A stretch of DNA of 64,000 nt. Source: Lysobacter arenosi (GTDB lineage Bacteria > Pseudomonadota > Gammaproteobacteria > Xanthomonadales > Xanthomonadaceae). Below the pieces are notes generated by a model. It worked only from the letters and a program-made list of their open reading frames with translations, was not told the DNA's origin and ran no database searches. This document shows positions 17,874-27,590 of this stretch, piece after piece. A program made the translations under genes and the position numbers. Position 1 is the first letter of the stretch. Every line of letters begins with the position of its first letter. Where the stretch lies: assembly GCF_016613475.2 (NCBI RefSeq), contig NZ_CP071517.1, forward strand, positions 3,839,001 to 3,903,000, given 5' to 3'.

Positions 17874-18707
17874 TCAATACACGGTCGCGCGCGCCTGCAC
17901 GAAGGCGTAGAAGAACACGGCATTGGGATCGTTTTGCACCTGCTGCATCTCGCGACGCATGCCATCGACGATATCCTGCGTCACGCGCTGCGCGGCCAGC
18001 AGCTGGTCGGCGGCCGACAACAGCAGCTCCTCCCAGAACGCGATCATTGTCTTGCGTCGCGCCGGTTCGCGATTGTCGAAGTAGAACGTCTTGACCACGG
18101 TCGAGACGTCGCGAAATCCGCCGGCGAGCAGCAGGTTGCCAAGCTTGGCGCCGACGAACGGATCGCCGCCGCTCTCGTACTGGAAATCGTTGAACGCCAT
18201 CCAGTAGCGCCAGACGTTCGGCGAGTACGGGTCGAGCAGGAACGAGGAGTTCATCACTTCGGTGATGTAGACCGGCGCTCCCGGAGCGAGCACGCGACGC
18301 ACTTCGTTGAGCACGCGTGCGGGTGAGGGCACGTGTTCGAGCACCCAGCACAGGAAGGCGGCATCGAAGCTGCGTGGTTCGAAGGGCAGGTTGGTGGCAT
18401 CGGCCAGGTGCAGGTCGTAGCGACCGTCGAGCCAGGACATCGAACCGAGGTTGGCGCGGGCGGCGCCGAGCTGGGCTTCGTTGAGGTCGACGCAGGTCGC
18501 GTGCAGGTCCGGGAACCGGCGCAGCAGGATCTCGGTCTGCGCGCCGACGCCGCTGCCGACTTCGAGCAGGCGCCGCGCGCCGCTGTAGTCGATGTCGTGG
18601 AAGATCGTCGACTCGGCCAGTCGCGCCTGCTTCATCAGGCGTGCCTGCTCGGTCTGCGAGAAACCGTGCAGGTACGGAAACTCGGTGGCGCTGGATGACT
18701 CGCTCAT
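17874..18707 (-). CDS. SAM-dependent class I methyltransferase
   Basis: 277 residues from the ATG at 18707, preceded by GGAGGCC. SAM-binding motif I is LLEVGSGVGAQTEIL; motif II/III are in DLHLADATNLPFEP and FLCWVLEHVPSPARVL, as in UbiE/BioC-like small-molecule methyltransferases. The C-terminal part contains a variable substrate region. The acceptor cannot be named. It sits upstream of no obvious partner; dusB follows convergently ordered on the same strand but belongs to a different pathway. Confidence 0.8.
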   Translation of the reverse strand: MSESSSATEFPYLHGFSQTEQARLMKQARLAESTIFHDIDYSGARRLLEVGSGVGAQTEILLRRFPDLHATCVDLNEAQLGAARANLGSMSWLDGRYDLHLADATNLPFEPRSFDAAFLCWVLEHVPSPARVLNEVRRVLAPGAPVYITEVMNSSFLLDPYSPNVWRYWMAFNDFQYESGGDPFVGAKLGNLLLAGGFRDVSTVVKTFYFDNREPARRKTMIAFWEELLLSAADQLLAAQRVTQDIVDGMRREMQQVQNDPNAVFFYAFVQARATVY

Positions 18708-18760
18708 GTGGCCTCCATTGCGGAACTCATGACCGTTAAGCGCATGCCCGCGGGCATGCA

Positions 18761-19774
18761 TCAGGCGGCGGCCGGGAGCTCCGGGGTGACGCCCGCGATC
18801 AGGGCGTCGAAGTATTCGCCGGTCAGGTGCAGTTGCGCCTGGGCGGTTTCAGCACGGTTGACCACGGCGCGGAACGCCTGGTTTTCCGGACGATCCTTGG
18901 CGTACCAGCCCAGGTGCTTGCGGGCGATGCGCACGCCGGAGACTTCACCGTAGAACTCGTGCAGGTGGTGCAGATGGCCGATGAGTACATCGCGTACTTC
19001 CTGCACGGTCGGTTCGGGCAGCAGTTCGCCGCTGGCCAGGTAATGGGCGATCTCACGGAAGATCCACGGCCGGCCCTGTGCGGCGCGACCGATCAGCACC
19101 GCGTCGCAGCCGGTACGCGCGAGCACCTCCGCGGCCTTCTGCGGCGAATCGACATCGCCGTTGGCGAATACCGGAATCGACAGCGCCGCCTTCACTTCGG
19201 CGATCGTGTCGTACTCGGCGGTGCCGGTGTACTGCTGGTCGCGCGTGCGGCCGTGCACGGCGAGCGCGGCGATGCCAGCGCTCTGCGCGACTTTCGCGAT
19301 CGCCAGCGCATTGCGCTGGTCGGCGGCCCAGCCGGTGCGGATCTTCAGCGTCACCGGCACGTCGACGGCGTTGACCACTGCATCGAGGATGCGCGCGACC
19401 AGCGCCTCGTCACGCATCAGCGCCGAGCCGGCCCAGGCATTGCAGACCTTCTTGGCCGGGCAGCCCATGTTGATGTCGATGATCTGCGCGCCGTGGTCGA
19501 CGTTGTAGCGCGCCGCATCGGCCATCACCTCCGGCACGGTGCCGGCGATCTGCACGCTGATCGGCGCGGGCTCGCCGTCATGGTCCATGCGATGGCGCGA
19601 TTTGGCGGTGTTCCAGAAGCGCGGATCGGACGTTGTCATTTCCGACACGCACAGACCCGCGCCGAGGCGCTTGCTCAGCACCCGGAACGGTTTGTCGGTA
19701 ACGCCGGCCATGGGCGCCAGGATGACCCTGGGCGCGATCTGGTAGGGGCCGATATGGAAGGACGTGTCCGCCAT
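18761..19774 (-). CDS. dusB: tRNA-dihydrouridine synthase B
   Basis: Reduces specific uridines in the tRNA D loop with FMN and NADPH. 337 residues from the ATG at 19774 (MADTSFHIGPYQI); an in-frame ATG at 19783 would add three residues. Family signatures: ILAPMAGVTDKPFR at the barrel start, the catalytic-Cys block INMGCPAKKVCNAWAGSAL, and VHGRTRDQQYTG. Length is typical. In enterobacteria dusB precedes fis; no fis is seen here. Confidence 0.95.
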   Translation of the reverse strand: MADTSFHIGPYQIAPRVILAPMAGVTDKPFRVLSKRLGAGLCVSEMTTSDPRFWNTAKSRHRMDHDGEPAPISVQIAGTVPEVMADAARYNVDHGAQIIDINMGCPAKKVCNAWAGSALMRDEALVARILDAVVNAVDVPVTLKIRTGWAADQRNALAIAKVAQSAGIAALAVHGRTRDQQYTGTAEYDTIAEVKAALSIPVFANGDVDSPQKAAEVLARTGCDAVLIGRAAQGRPWIFREIAHYLASGELLPEPTVQEVRDVLIGHLHHLHEFYGEVSGVRIARKHLGWYAKDRPENQAFRAVVNRAETAQAQLHLTGEYFDALIAGVTPELPAAA

Positions 19775-19799
19775 GGCCGGCATTGTACCGGCAGGGGTG

Positions 19800-20873
19800 T
19801 CAGCGACGCCCGCGCCGGCGGCGCCAGAACAGGAATCCGGTCACCAGCAGGAACATCGGCAGCAAGCCCACCACCGCCGTCGCCCACTTCATCACGCTGC
19901 CACCCACCGCGCCGACATGCAGCGGGAAGATCGCCTGGCTCATGCGCATGCCCAGCTTGTTGGCGGTGGCGTCATTCACCTGCAGCACGCCCGAGCCGGC
20001 CTTGGCGATCGCAATCGTGCTGCGCCCGACCGGGTGCCACTCGCCGTCCGCACGGGCGCGGAGCGAGACCACGCCATCATCGGACTTGGGCACCGAAACC
20101 CGGCTCAGCCGTGCACGCGGCAATGCACCGTCGGCCTGGCGCAGGACTTGCGGCCAGTCGACCGTGCCTTCGCCGGCAAGCTTGGGGGGCTTGACCGTGT
20201 CACCGCCGAACGCTCCCACGAGCACGGCCTGGAATCCCTTCGAATAGACCATGCCGACGCCCGTCAGGGTCGCCAGCAACAGCAGCGGAAACAACAACGC
20301 GCCACTGCTGCGGTGCCAGCTCAGCCAGCGTCGGACTGGCGGGCCCGAGTGCATCTTCAGGTGCGCCAGCCACTGACCGCGTCGTGGCCACCACAGGTAC
20401 AAACCGGTCACGATCAACCCCAGCGCGATCCAGCCGAACACGCCCAGCACTTCCTCGCCGGTCTCGCCGCCAAGCAGGTGGGTGTGCCAGTCGTGCAGCC
20501 ACATCAGCACGTCGTCTTCGTGGCTGCGATAGAGCAGCAGCGCGCCATCCTCGGGCGCGAAGTAGGCGCGGTGGCCATCCTCGAAGTAGCCCTGCCAGAC
20601 CGGCAGGTCGTCATGCGGCAGGTCGAGCGAGCGTAGCCCTTCCGGGCGCCAGCGTTCGACCAGCCCGGCCAGCACGCGGCCGTCGGCGACCGCGGCGTGC
20701 TGCGCCAGTTGCGGGTGCTGCAGGCGCAACAGGTCGGTGTGGAACACCAGCACGGTGCCGGTAATGGCGACCAGCGCGAACACGACACCGACGCTGAGAC
20801 CGACCCACAGGTGCAGCCACGACAACACCGCCCGCAGGCGGCGCGAAAACGGTCGTGGCGCGGAGCCGGTCAT
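19800..20873 (-). CDS. PepSY-associated membrane protein (PiuB-like)
   Basis: 357 residues with four likely membrane spans: one after the Arg-rich N terminus (LSWLHLWVGLSVGVVFALVA), others near residues 140-160, 190-215 and 330-350, and a periplasmic PepSY-type region. Such proteins commonly accompany TonB siderophore receptors and are thought to help reduce or release iron. The gene begins 13 bp after the receptor gene on the same strand, so both likely form one Fur-controlled operon. Ends with an Arg-rich tail (WRRRRGRR). Confidence 0.85.
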   Translation of the reverse strand: MTGSAPRPFSRRLRAVLSWLHLWVGLSVGVVFALVAITGTVLVFHTDLLRLQHPQLAQHAAVADGRVLAGLVERWRPEGLRSLDLPHDDLPVWQGYFEDGHRAYFAPEDGALLLYRSHEDDVLMWLHDWHTHLLGGETGEEVLGVFGWIALGLIVTGLYLWWPRRGQWLAHLKMHSGPPVRRWLSWHRSSGALLFPLLLLATLTGVGMVYSKGFQAVLVGAFGGDTVKPPKLAGEGTVDWPQVLRQADGALPRARLSRVSVPKSDDGVVSLRARADGEWHPVGRSTIAIAKAGSGVLQVNDATANKLGMRMSQAIFPLHVGAVGGSVMKWATAVVGLLPMFLLVTGFLFWRRRRGRR

Positions 20874-20886
20874 CAGCGGTCGCCGA

Positions 20887-23004
20887 TCAGAACCGGTTGG
20901 CCCAGCTCAGGGTCAGCACGCGACCGCGGCCGGCGACGTAGGTGTCGTTGCGCGGCGTGCTCTGCGAGTAGTAGGTGACGTACTGCTCGCCGAACAGGTT
21001 CTCGATGCCGACGTTGAGCTGGCCCAGCGGCAGCTGGAAGCGGGTCTGCAGGTCGACCGTGGTGTAGCCGTCGAACTCGGCGACCTGGACGCCGCGCAGG
21101 TCGAACTCGCGGTCGAGCGACTGGCTGGCCTGCAGGCGCGTGGCGATGCCGGGCGTCCAGTCCTGGTCCCAGAACGCGGTGATGCGATCGGGGCTGACGT
21201 TGATGCCGGGCAGGTCGCTGTCGACGCGGTCGTCGCCGTTGCTGTCGTAGCGACCGTCGGTCTGCGCGTAGCCCAGGCCGATGCGGGTCGTCTCGCTGAA
21301 CTGCCAGGCGACGCTGGCCTCGATGCCTTCGATTTCGGTGCGTTCGCGAACGACGTTGTAGCTCTGGCTGCCCGGGTCGAAGGCCAGTCGCGAACCCAGG
21401 TCGGAGTCGGACTGGTAGATGGCCAAGTGCGCGAGCCAGCGGCCGTCGTCGTAGTCGACGCCGATTTCCTGGTTGTCGGCGATCACCGGCGACAGGTCGA
21501 CCAGCGTGTCCACGCGCTGGCCAGGCGTGCTGATGCCGCGCAGTACGCGACCAATGTCGGCGACGCTGTAGCCTTCCGAGTACGAGGCGTAAAGCTTGAG
21601 CGCATCGGTGACTTCCCAGACTGCGCCGAAGTTGGGCAGCACTTCGCTGGTGGTCGGCGATCCGCCCTCGACGAACTGGCCGCCGTTGTTGGACGGAATG
21701 GTGGTGAAGTCGTCGACCTTGAGCTTGCCGCGCTCGTAGCGCAGGCCGCCGCTGAGCATCACGCGGTCGGCGACCCACCACTCGGCCTGCACGAACGGCG
21801 ATACCGATTCGTAAGAGGTCTTGGGCACCCAGTCGAGGCCGCTGACGACCAGTTCCTGATGCGTCGTGTCGCGGGCCAGGTCGAGGCCGGTGGTCACGCG
21901 CAGGCGCAGACCGAACAGATCGCCACGCGACCAGCTGAACTTGCCGCCGAGCTTCTCGGACACGTTCTGCGACTGGTCGAACCAGTGCAGGTCGCGGCCG
22001 TCGCCCCAGAAGTTGCCCCAGTCGGTGCCGCCGTACAGCGCTTCGAAGTCGACCCAGTACAGCTGCGCCTGGAAGTAGCCGCCGGCCATCGCCTTGTCGG
22101 TGTAGTCCAGGTTCAACGAGGTCGAGCGGTTGCGCGGACCATCGCCCTCCTTCTCGCCGCGGATCGAGGTCGCCAGCTGGCCGGTGGCGATGTTGCCGTT
22201 GACGGTGGCGTAGTCGTTGTTGCCCTGCAGCTCGTAGTGGTTGACGGTCAGCTGCAGGCGCTGCTCATCGTTGATGTTCCAGCCGCCCTTGGCGAACACG
22301 TTGTACGACTGCGCGTCCATCAGGTCGCCCTGGACGTCGTTGACGGCGATCGCATCGCCATCGCCGTCGTAGTACAGGCCTTCGCTGGCATAGGATGCGC
22401 CGCCGACGAAGTCGAACGCGCCGCTGCGCGTGCCCAGCACATAGGAGGCGCGGTAGCCGGTGCTGTCGCTCTCGTGCGGCAGGGCGCTGCTGGCGGCGAC
22501 GTTGACGTCCTGGAAGGTCTCGCCGTCCTGGCGCGGGGCGCGCTTGGTGATGATGTTGATGATGCCGCCCGACGCGCCCAGGCCCTGCAGCGCGTTGGCG
22601 CCGTGGATGACCTCGATGCGCTCGATCATCGCCGGGTCGATGGTGTGGCCGTCACGGCCGCCTTCGCGCAGCGGCGTCGACTGCGGCACGCCGTCGACCA
22701 GGTACAGCGGCTTGCGGCCGCGCAGGGTCTCGCCGCCGTTGGTCAGCTTCTGCCGCGAGGGCGAGAACGACGGGATCAGGTTGGCCAGCACCTGCGAGAT
22801 GTCCTGGGTCAGCGCCAGCTGCTGCTGCAGCTGCTTCTGGTCGATCACGGTGATGGTGTTGGGCAGCGCGGCATCGGAATCGGGAATGCGGCTGGTGCTG
22901 GCCGAAACGGTGACACGGTCGATGTCGGTGGCATCGTCGGCATGAGCGACAGGCATGGCAAGTGCAGCCAGCAGGGCGCTGGCCAGGTGGTGTCGACGGA
23001 GCAT
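20887..23004 (-). CDS. TonB-dependent siderophore receptor
   Basis: 705 residues with a signal peptide (HLASALLAALAMPVAHA), a plug domain (TVIDQKQLQQQLALTQD, YLVDGVPQ, IEVIHGANALQG, GGIINIITK) and a barrel ending FxLSWANRF. The plug and barrel pattern fits ferric-siderophore receptors (FepA/FhuA-like class). A Fur-box match lies 40 bp upstream of the ATG. It is followed at 13 bp by the PepSY membrane protein gene. Siderophore identity is not readable. Confidence 0.9.
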   Translation of the reverse strand: MLRRHHLASALLAALAMPVAHADDATDIDRVTVSASTSRIPDSDAALPNTITVIDQKQLQQQLALTQDISQVLANLIPSFSPSRQKLTNGGETLRGRKPLYLVDGVPQSTPLREGGRDGHTIDPAMIERIEVIHGANALQGLGASGGIINIITKRAPRQDGETFQDVNVAASSALPHESDSTGYRASYVLGTRSGAFDFVGGASYASEGLYYDGDGDAIAVNDVQGDLMDAQSYNVFAKGGWNINDEQRLQLTVNHYELQGNNDYATVNGNIATGQLATSIRGEKEGDGPRNRSTSLNLDYTDKAMAGGYFQAQLYWVDFEALYGGTDWGNFWGDGRDLHWFDQSQNVSEKLGGKFSWSRGDLFGLRLRVTTGLDLARDTTHQELVVSGLDWVPKTSYESVSPFVQAEWWVADRVMLSGGLRYERGKLKVDDFTTIPSNNGGQFVEGGSPTTSEVLPNFGAVWEVTDALKLYASYSEGYSVADIGRVLRGISTPGQRVDTLVDLSPVIADNQEIGVDYDDGRWLAHLAIYQSDSDLGSRLAFDPGSQSYNVVRERTEIEGIEASVAWQFSETTRIGLGYAQTDGRYDSNGDDRVDSDLPGINVSPDRITAFWDQDWTPGIATRLQASQSLDREFDLRGVQVAEFDGYTTVDLQTRFQLPLGQLNVGIENLFGEQYVTYYSQSTPRNDTYVAGRGRVLTLSWANRF

Positions 23005-23040
23005 GGGGAGGGGGATCCGGACTTCGAGTCAGGCGCGTAT

Positions 23041-23059
23041 GGTAATGCGAACCATTCGC
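23041..23059 (-). promoter_or_regulatory. Fur box upstream of the siderophore receptor
   Basis: GGTAATGCGAACCATTCGC matches 13 of 19 positions of the Fur consensus, including both TAAT/ATT cores. It sits 37-55 bp upstream of the receptor ATG, where Fur would block transcription in iron-replete cells. Confidence 0.65.
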
Positions 23060-23125
23060 GTTTTACAGGCCAAGTCTGGCGGATTCGCCAGGCGGCAGCC
23101 TCCCGCCAGGTGCCAAAAGCGCGAT

Positions 23126-24100
23126 CTAGGCGCCGAAACGCGCCCGCAGGTCGGCCTCGTGGGGCATGGCCGAGGCCGCGCCCGCGCGCTCGGTCGACAG
23201 GCCGGCATAGCGATTGGCGAAGTGCACGTGGTCGGCGAACGCGGCGTCGCCACGGCGGGCCACCGAGGCGGCGAGGGCGCCGTTGAAGGCGTCGCCGGCA
23301 CCGGTGGTATCGATCGGCTGCACGGGCGCCGCGGCGACCCGGTAGTGGCTGCGCGCGTCGTTGTGCAGGTCGATGTCCGCGTGCGAGACGAAACAGCCTG
23401 CCGCGCCGAGGGTGATCACCACCGTGCCGTGTGGCAGCAGGCGCCGGCACAATGCGTGCAGGGTGTCGTCGTCCTGCGCGGCCAGCGTGGCGGCATCGAC
23501 CTGTTGCGACGTATGGCGGCCGAGCTGCGCGCAGAACTCGGTTTCGTTCGGCGTGATCACATCCGACAGCAACAACAGCGACGGCGGCGCCTGGGCATCG
23601 GCCGGCGCCGGGTTCAGCACGGTCATCACGCCGGCAGTACGCGCCGCGGCGAACGCGGCTTCGACGGCCGCCACCGGCGATTCCAGCTGCGCCAGCACGA
23701 CCCGGGCGACGGCAATGGTGCTGGCCTGCTGGTTGACGAAATCGGACGATAGCTCGGCGTTGGCGCCGGGCCCGATCACGATTGAATTGCGTCCCGCGTG
23801 ATCGACGTAGATACCCGCGGTGCCGGTGGGCGCGTGGCTGGGCAGGTCGTGCAGGTCGATGTCGTCGGCAACGGCCAGCGCATGCGCGAGCTGGCCGCCG
23901 AGATCGTCGCCGAGCGCGCAGACGAAACTGGTCTTCGCGCCGGCGCGCGCGGCGGCGGTGGCCTGGTTGAAGCCCTTGCCGCCGGGACCGGTGCGGTAGT
24001 GCCCGGCGAGGGTCTCGCCGGGTCGTGGCAGCGTCGCCACCGTCCACACATGGTCGACGTTGAACGAGCCGACCACCACCACGCGCGCGCTGTCGTTCAT
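23126..24100 (-). CDS. Ribokinase-like PfkB-family sugar kinase
   Basis: 324 residues of the PfkB fold. N-terminal VVVVGSFNVDHV and GPGGKGFNQA (ribokinase signature with GGKG(F/A)N), C-terminal DTTGAGDAFNG with the catalytic Asp. Most like ribokinase (RbsK), which phosphorylates ribose. The neighbouring NupC-type nucleoside transporter (13 bp upstream, same strand) suggests use of ribose released from imported nucleosides, or a nucleoside kinase role; the phosphate acceptor is not settled by sequence. Confidence 0.85.
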   Translation of the reverse strand: MNDSARVVVVGSFNVDHVWTVATLPRPGETLAGHYRTGPGGKGFNQATAAARAGAKTSFVCALGDDLGGQLAHALAVADDIDLHDLPSHAPTGTAGIYVDHAGRNSIVIGPGANAELSSDFVNQQASTIAVARVVLAQLESPVAAVEAAFAAARTAGVMTVLNPAPADAQAPPSLLLLSDVITPNETEFCAQLGRHTSQQVDAATLAAQDDDTLHALCRRLLPHGTVVITLGAAGCFVSHADIDLHNDARSHYRVAAAPVQPIDTTGAGDAFNGALAASVARRGDAAFADHVHFANRYAGLSTERAGAASAMPHEADLRARFGA

Positions 24101-24113
24101 GCCTGCGCCGGGC

Positions 24114-25409
24114 TCAGCTGAAGTAGGTGAGCACGCCGGCGATGGTCGCGGTCATGAACGTCGCGATCGAACCGCCGAGGACCGCACGCAGGCCGAAGCG
24201 GGCGAGGTCCTGGCGACGTTCCGGTGCAAGTCCGCCGATGCCGCCGATCTGGATCGCGATCGAGCTGAAGTTGGCGAAACCGCACAGCGCGTAGGTCGCG
24301 ACCAGGCGACCCTGCTCGCTGAGCGTGACGCCGGCGACCTTGCCGTTGACGATGTCGGCCAGCTGCAGGTAGGCGACGAATTCGTTGATGACCACCTTCT
24401 GCCCGATCAGGCTGCCGACAATCGGCGCGTCCGCCCACGGCGTGCCGATCACCCAGGCAAGCGGCGCGAGCACGTAGCCGAAGATCGTCGCCAGGTCGGT
24501 CGGCTTGCCGATCGCCGCGGCAATGCCGGTGACATCGCCCAGCCAGGTCAGCGGCCAGTTGATCAGCGCGATCAGGGCGATGAAGGCCAGCAGCATCGCG
24601 CCGATGTTCAGCGCCAGGCGCAGGCCGTCGCCGGCACCGGCGGCGGCCGCGTCGATGATGTTGGCGGTGTTCTTTTCCACTTCCATCTTGACCGTGCCGC
24701 GGGTCAGCGGCTCGCCGGTCTCGGGCACCAGGATCTTGGCGATCACCAGCGTCGCCGGCGCGGCCATGATCGATGCGGCGAGCAGGTGCTTGGCGTAGAA
24801 CGCCTGCTGTTCCGGATCGCCACCGCCGAGCATGCCGACGTAGGCGGCGAGCACGCCGCCGGCGATGTGGGCCATGCCGCCGATCATCATCGTGATCAGC
24901 TCCGACTCGGTCATCTTCGGAATGTACGGACGCACCGTCAGCGGCGCCTCGGTCTGGCCGATGAAGACGCTGGCGCAGACGCTGGTGGTTTCCGCGCCCG
25001 ACACGCGCATGACCTTGGTGATCGCCCAGGCCATCGCGCGCACGATCGCCTGCATCACGCCCAGGTGGTAGAGCACGCCCATCAGCGCGGCGAAGAAGAT
25101 GATCGTCGGCAGCACCTGGAAGGCAAAAATGAAACCATATGTCGAGGTGTCCATCAGGCTGCCGAAGATGAACTTCGAGCCTTCGTTGACGAAGCTGAGC
25201 ACCTTCACGAAGCCGTGGCCGATGGCGTCGAACGCCTCGCGGCCACCGGGCATCAGCAGCACGACGGCGGCGAAGGCAATCTGCAGCGTCACGCCGGTAG
25301 CGACGAGTTTCCAGTCGACCCGGCGCTTGTTGATCGAGAACAACCAGGCGATGCCGATCAGTACCGACAGGCCAAACAGGCCAAAAGCCACCCGCGCAAT
25401 TGCTTCCAC
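24114..25409 (-). CDS. nupC: Concentrative nucleoside transporter, NupC family
   Basis: 431 residues with about 8-10 membrane segments. Family signatures are IGQTEAPLTVRPYI, the NEFVAYLQL stretch and ALCGFANFSSIAIQIGG. Imports nucleosides by H+ or Na+ symport at the inner membrane. A GTG start at 25409 is chosen: it follows GGGGAGAACT and gives the correct N terminus (MEAIARVAFGLFGLSVL). First gene of a two-gene operon with the ribokinase-like gene. Confidence 0.93.
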   Translation of the reverse strand: MEAIARVAFGLFGLSVLIGIAWLFSINKRRVDWKLVATGVTLQIAFAAVVLLMPGGREAFDAIGHGFVKVLSFVNEGSKFIFGSLMDTSTYGFIFAFQVLPTIIFFAALMGVLYHLGVMQAIVRAMAWAITKVMRVSGAETTSVCASVFIGQTEAPLTVRPYIPKMTESELITMMIGGMAHIAGGVLAAYVGMLGGGDPEQQAFYAKHLLAASIMAAPATLVIAKILVPETGEPLTRGTVKMEVEKNTANIIDAAAAGAGDGLRLALNIGAMLLAFIALIALINWPLTWLGDVTGIAAAIGKPTDLATIFGYVLAPLAWVIGTPWADAPIVGSLIGQKVVINEFVAYLQLADIVNGKVAGVTLSEQGRLVATYALCGFANFSSIAIQIGGIGGLAPERRQDLARFGLRAVLGGSIATFMTATIAGVLTYFS

Positions 25410-25533
25410 TCAGTTCTCCCCATGCAACCGGCAGCCGGCAGCGCGTCGTTGTAGTTATAGGCCCGCCGCAGCGGCGGCGCGGCGTAGTTTACCCCGGCCC
25501 CCTCTCCCTCTGGGGGAGGGCGCAGGCGTGGCC

Positions 25534-26670
25534 TCAGCCGTCCCGCGCGACCACCTTGTTCCGCCCCTGCAGCTTCGCCTGCTGCAGCCGGCCGTCGGCC
25601 CGACGCAGCAGCCGTGACAGGTCCGAGCCCTCGTGCGGGAACCCCGCCAGGCCGGCACTGAAGCTCAGCGGCATCGCGTCGGCGCCGCGCTCGGGCTGGA
25701 ACGGCCGCTCGCCCAGGGCCCGGCGGATCGCATCCACGCGCTCCCAGGCCGTGCCGATGGGCTTGCGCAGCAGCAGCACGAATTCCTCGCCGCCGATCCG
25801 CACCAGCCACTCGCCCGGCTCGGCCAGTTCGCGCAGCACCGCCACGACGTGGCGCAGGGCGCGGTCGCCGGCATGGTGGCCGTGGGCGTCGTTGATGCGC
25901 TTGAAGTGGTCCAGGTCGATCAGCGCCAGGGTCAGGCTGTCGCCGTCGTGGCGGACGCTGTCGAACAGGCGCGGCACGCGGTGCAGCAGCCAGGTGCGGT
26001 TGGGCAGGCGGGTCAGGCCGTCGGTGCCCGACAGCTCCACCAGGCGCTGCATCCGGTAGACCACCATGGCGGTGATCAGGGTGAACATCATCAGCAGCAC
26101 CAGCCGCTGGGCCTGGCTGCCCAGGGTCACGGATCCATAGTCACTGGACAGCAGCTGCTCCGGCGAGCTGGCCAGGGCGAACACCGCCAGCACCAGCAGG
26201 CCGTACTGGCCGATCGCCAGCGTGCCGGCGAACAGGGCGATGCGGCCGTCGCTGCGCAGTGCGGTCAGCAGGATCGCCAGGATGTAGCCGCACCAGACGA
26301 TCAGGCTGTTGAGGCCGGCCGGCAGGTGGTTGGCGGCCAGCGCGACCAGCACCAGCGTGGTCGCGGTGACGTCGAATGCCGACGAGGCGAAAGGCAGCCA
26401 GCGGTACAGGCGCCGCCGGCGCGCCAGCGACAACCAGACCTGGGCGAACACGTTGACGACCAGGGCGCCGCCGAGGCCGATTATGGTCTCGTTGATGCCG
26501 CCGCCGCCGAGGGCGTTCGCCAGCGGCAACAGCAGCAGCATCGCCGCGAGCGCCGCGCGCAGGCGTGCCACCAGCAGTTCGCCGCCGGCGCCGATCTCGA
26601 GCATGATTTCGTCCGGTCGCGCCAGCAATGAAGCAACGACCTCGCGGATCCTGCCGCCCGTCATGTGCAT
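25534..26670 (-). CDS. Membrane diguanylate cyclase (GGDEF)
   Basis: 378 residues from the ATG at 26670, preceded by AGGGGA. The N-terminal 190 residues contain about six hydrophobic spans; the C-terminal GGDEF domain has the active motif RIGGEEF (about 292-296) and DLDHFKRINDAHGHHAGD. Makes c-di-GMP from GTP. The RxxD inhibitory site expected just before the GGEEF motif is absent (AEPGEW instead), so no product inhibition at that site is predicted. Orphan gene; the input sensed by the membrane part is unknown. Confidence 0.9.
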   Translation of the reverse strand: MHMTGGRIREVVASLLARPDEIMLEIGAGGELLVARLRAALAAMLLLLPLANALGGGGINETIIGLGGALVVNVFAQVWLSLARRRRLYRWLPFASSAFDVTATTLVLVALAANHLPAGLNSLIVWCGYILAILLTALRSDGRIALFAGTLAIGQYGLLVLAVFALASSPEQLLSSDYGSVTLGSQAQRLVLLMMFTLITAMVVYRMQRLVELSGTDGLTRLPNRTWLLHRVPRLFDSVRHDGDSLTLALIDLDHFKRINDAHGHHAGDRALRHVVAVLRELAEPGEWLVRIGGEEFVLLLRKPIGTAWERVDAIRRALGERPFQPERGADAMPLSFSAGLAGFPHEGSDLSRLLRRADGRLQQAKLQGRNKVVARDG

Positions 26671-26762
26671 CGGTGTCCCCTTGATGCCCGCGCCGAGCAT
26701 AGCGCGGGTCCCGGGTCGGCATGCAGCCGTGGGAGGGGGACGGTCCGGAACCCCAGCCGCGG

Positions 26763-27356
26763 CTAGCCCAGCCCGCGCAGTCCCACCCAGGCGGCCAGCG
26801 CCAGGAACACGATCGCGGCGACGGTGCGGGCGGTCTTCAGCGGCAGGCGGTCGGCCAGGCGGCTGCCCAGCAGCACCACCGGCACGTTCGCCACCAGCAT
26901 GCCCAGCGTCGTGCCCGCCACCACTTCCCAGAACGGCTGGTAGCGGGCGGCCAGCAGCACGGTCGCGACCTGGGTCTTGTCGCCGATCTCGGCCAGGAAG
27001 AAGGCGATCGTGGTGGCAACGAACGCACCCCGGGCGGGCAGGGCACCGTCCTCGTCGTCGAGCTTGTCCGGCTTGAGCGTCCACACGGCCACGGCGAGGA
27101 AGCTGATCGCCACCACCCAGCGCAGTACCTGTGGATTGAGCCACTGCGCGACCAGCGTGCCGAACCAGGCCGCCAGGGCATGGTTGAGCAGCGTGGCGAC
27201 GAGGATGCCGGCGACGATCGGCCAGGGCTTGCGGAAACGCGCAGCCAGCAGCAATGCCAGCAGTTGGGTCTTGTCGCCGATTTCGGCAAGCGCGACGGTG
27301 CCGGTCGAGACGGCAGCGGTCATCAGGGGGACGTTACCCAGCGTGAACTGATCCAT
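26763..27356 (-). CDS. GDT1/TMEM165-family Mn2+ exporter
   Basis: 197 residues, six membrane spans in two repeated halves, each with the family motif EIGDKT (residues 25-30 and 123-128). Bacterial members (MneA type) export Mn2+ from the cytosol. The start at 27356 (MDQFTLGNVPLM) follows a GGAGTCT ribosome site. The yybP-ykoY Mn2+ riboswitch directly upstream strongly supports the manganese role: expression should rise with high cytosolic Mn2+. Confidence 0.92.
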   Translation of the reverse strand: MDQFTLGNVPLMTAAVSTGTVALAEIGDKTQLLALLLAARFRKPWPIVAGILVATLLNHALAAWFGTLVAQWLNPQVLRWVVAISFLAVAVWTLKPDKLDDEDGALPARGAFVATTIAFFLAEIGDKTQVATVLLAARYQPFWEVVAGTTLGMLVANVPVVLLGSRLADRLPLKTARTVAAIVFLALAAWVGLRGLG

Positions 27357-27439
27357 GGAGACTCCGGAGGTCGGGCTTCCGCGTGGACGCGAAAGGCAAA
27401 CGCCACGCGGCCCGACCCGGCATATGCCAGTTGCTCGCG

Positions 27440-27590
27440 TGACGCCTGCCTTCGGTCTTGCCCGTGGTCGCTCGCCGGCGTGTGCCGGCTGGCTGCCGCT
27501 CCTGCGCCATGGCCGTTGGGCCAAGTGTGTTGACGCAGGTCCCGGCAGATCGTCAGTCGCTGACGCTCGCCGGTGGGCTACTCCCCGGAG
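27440..27590 (-). promoter_or_regulatory. yybP-ykoY (Mn2+) riboswitch
   Basis: On the minus strand the leader starts with the hallmark GGGGAGTAGC, followed by GTCAGCGAC and CGTCAACACA, and closes with GGGCAAGACCGAAGGC, all in the order expected for this aptamer; the long variable helix in between is GC-rich. A TACAAT -10 box (plus strand ATTGTA 27605-27610) places the transcript start just before the aptamer. It precedes the Mn2+ exporter gene, as in known cases. Confidence 0.92.

Noticed and set aside
20737..23286. 849-residue plus-strand frame opposite the siderophore receptor
   Set aside because: Antisense shadow; the minus strand has a full receptor with signal peptide and plug motifs.
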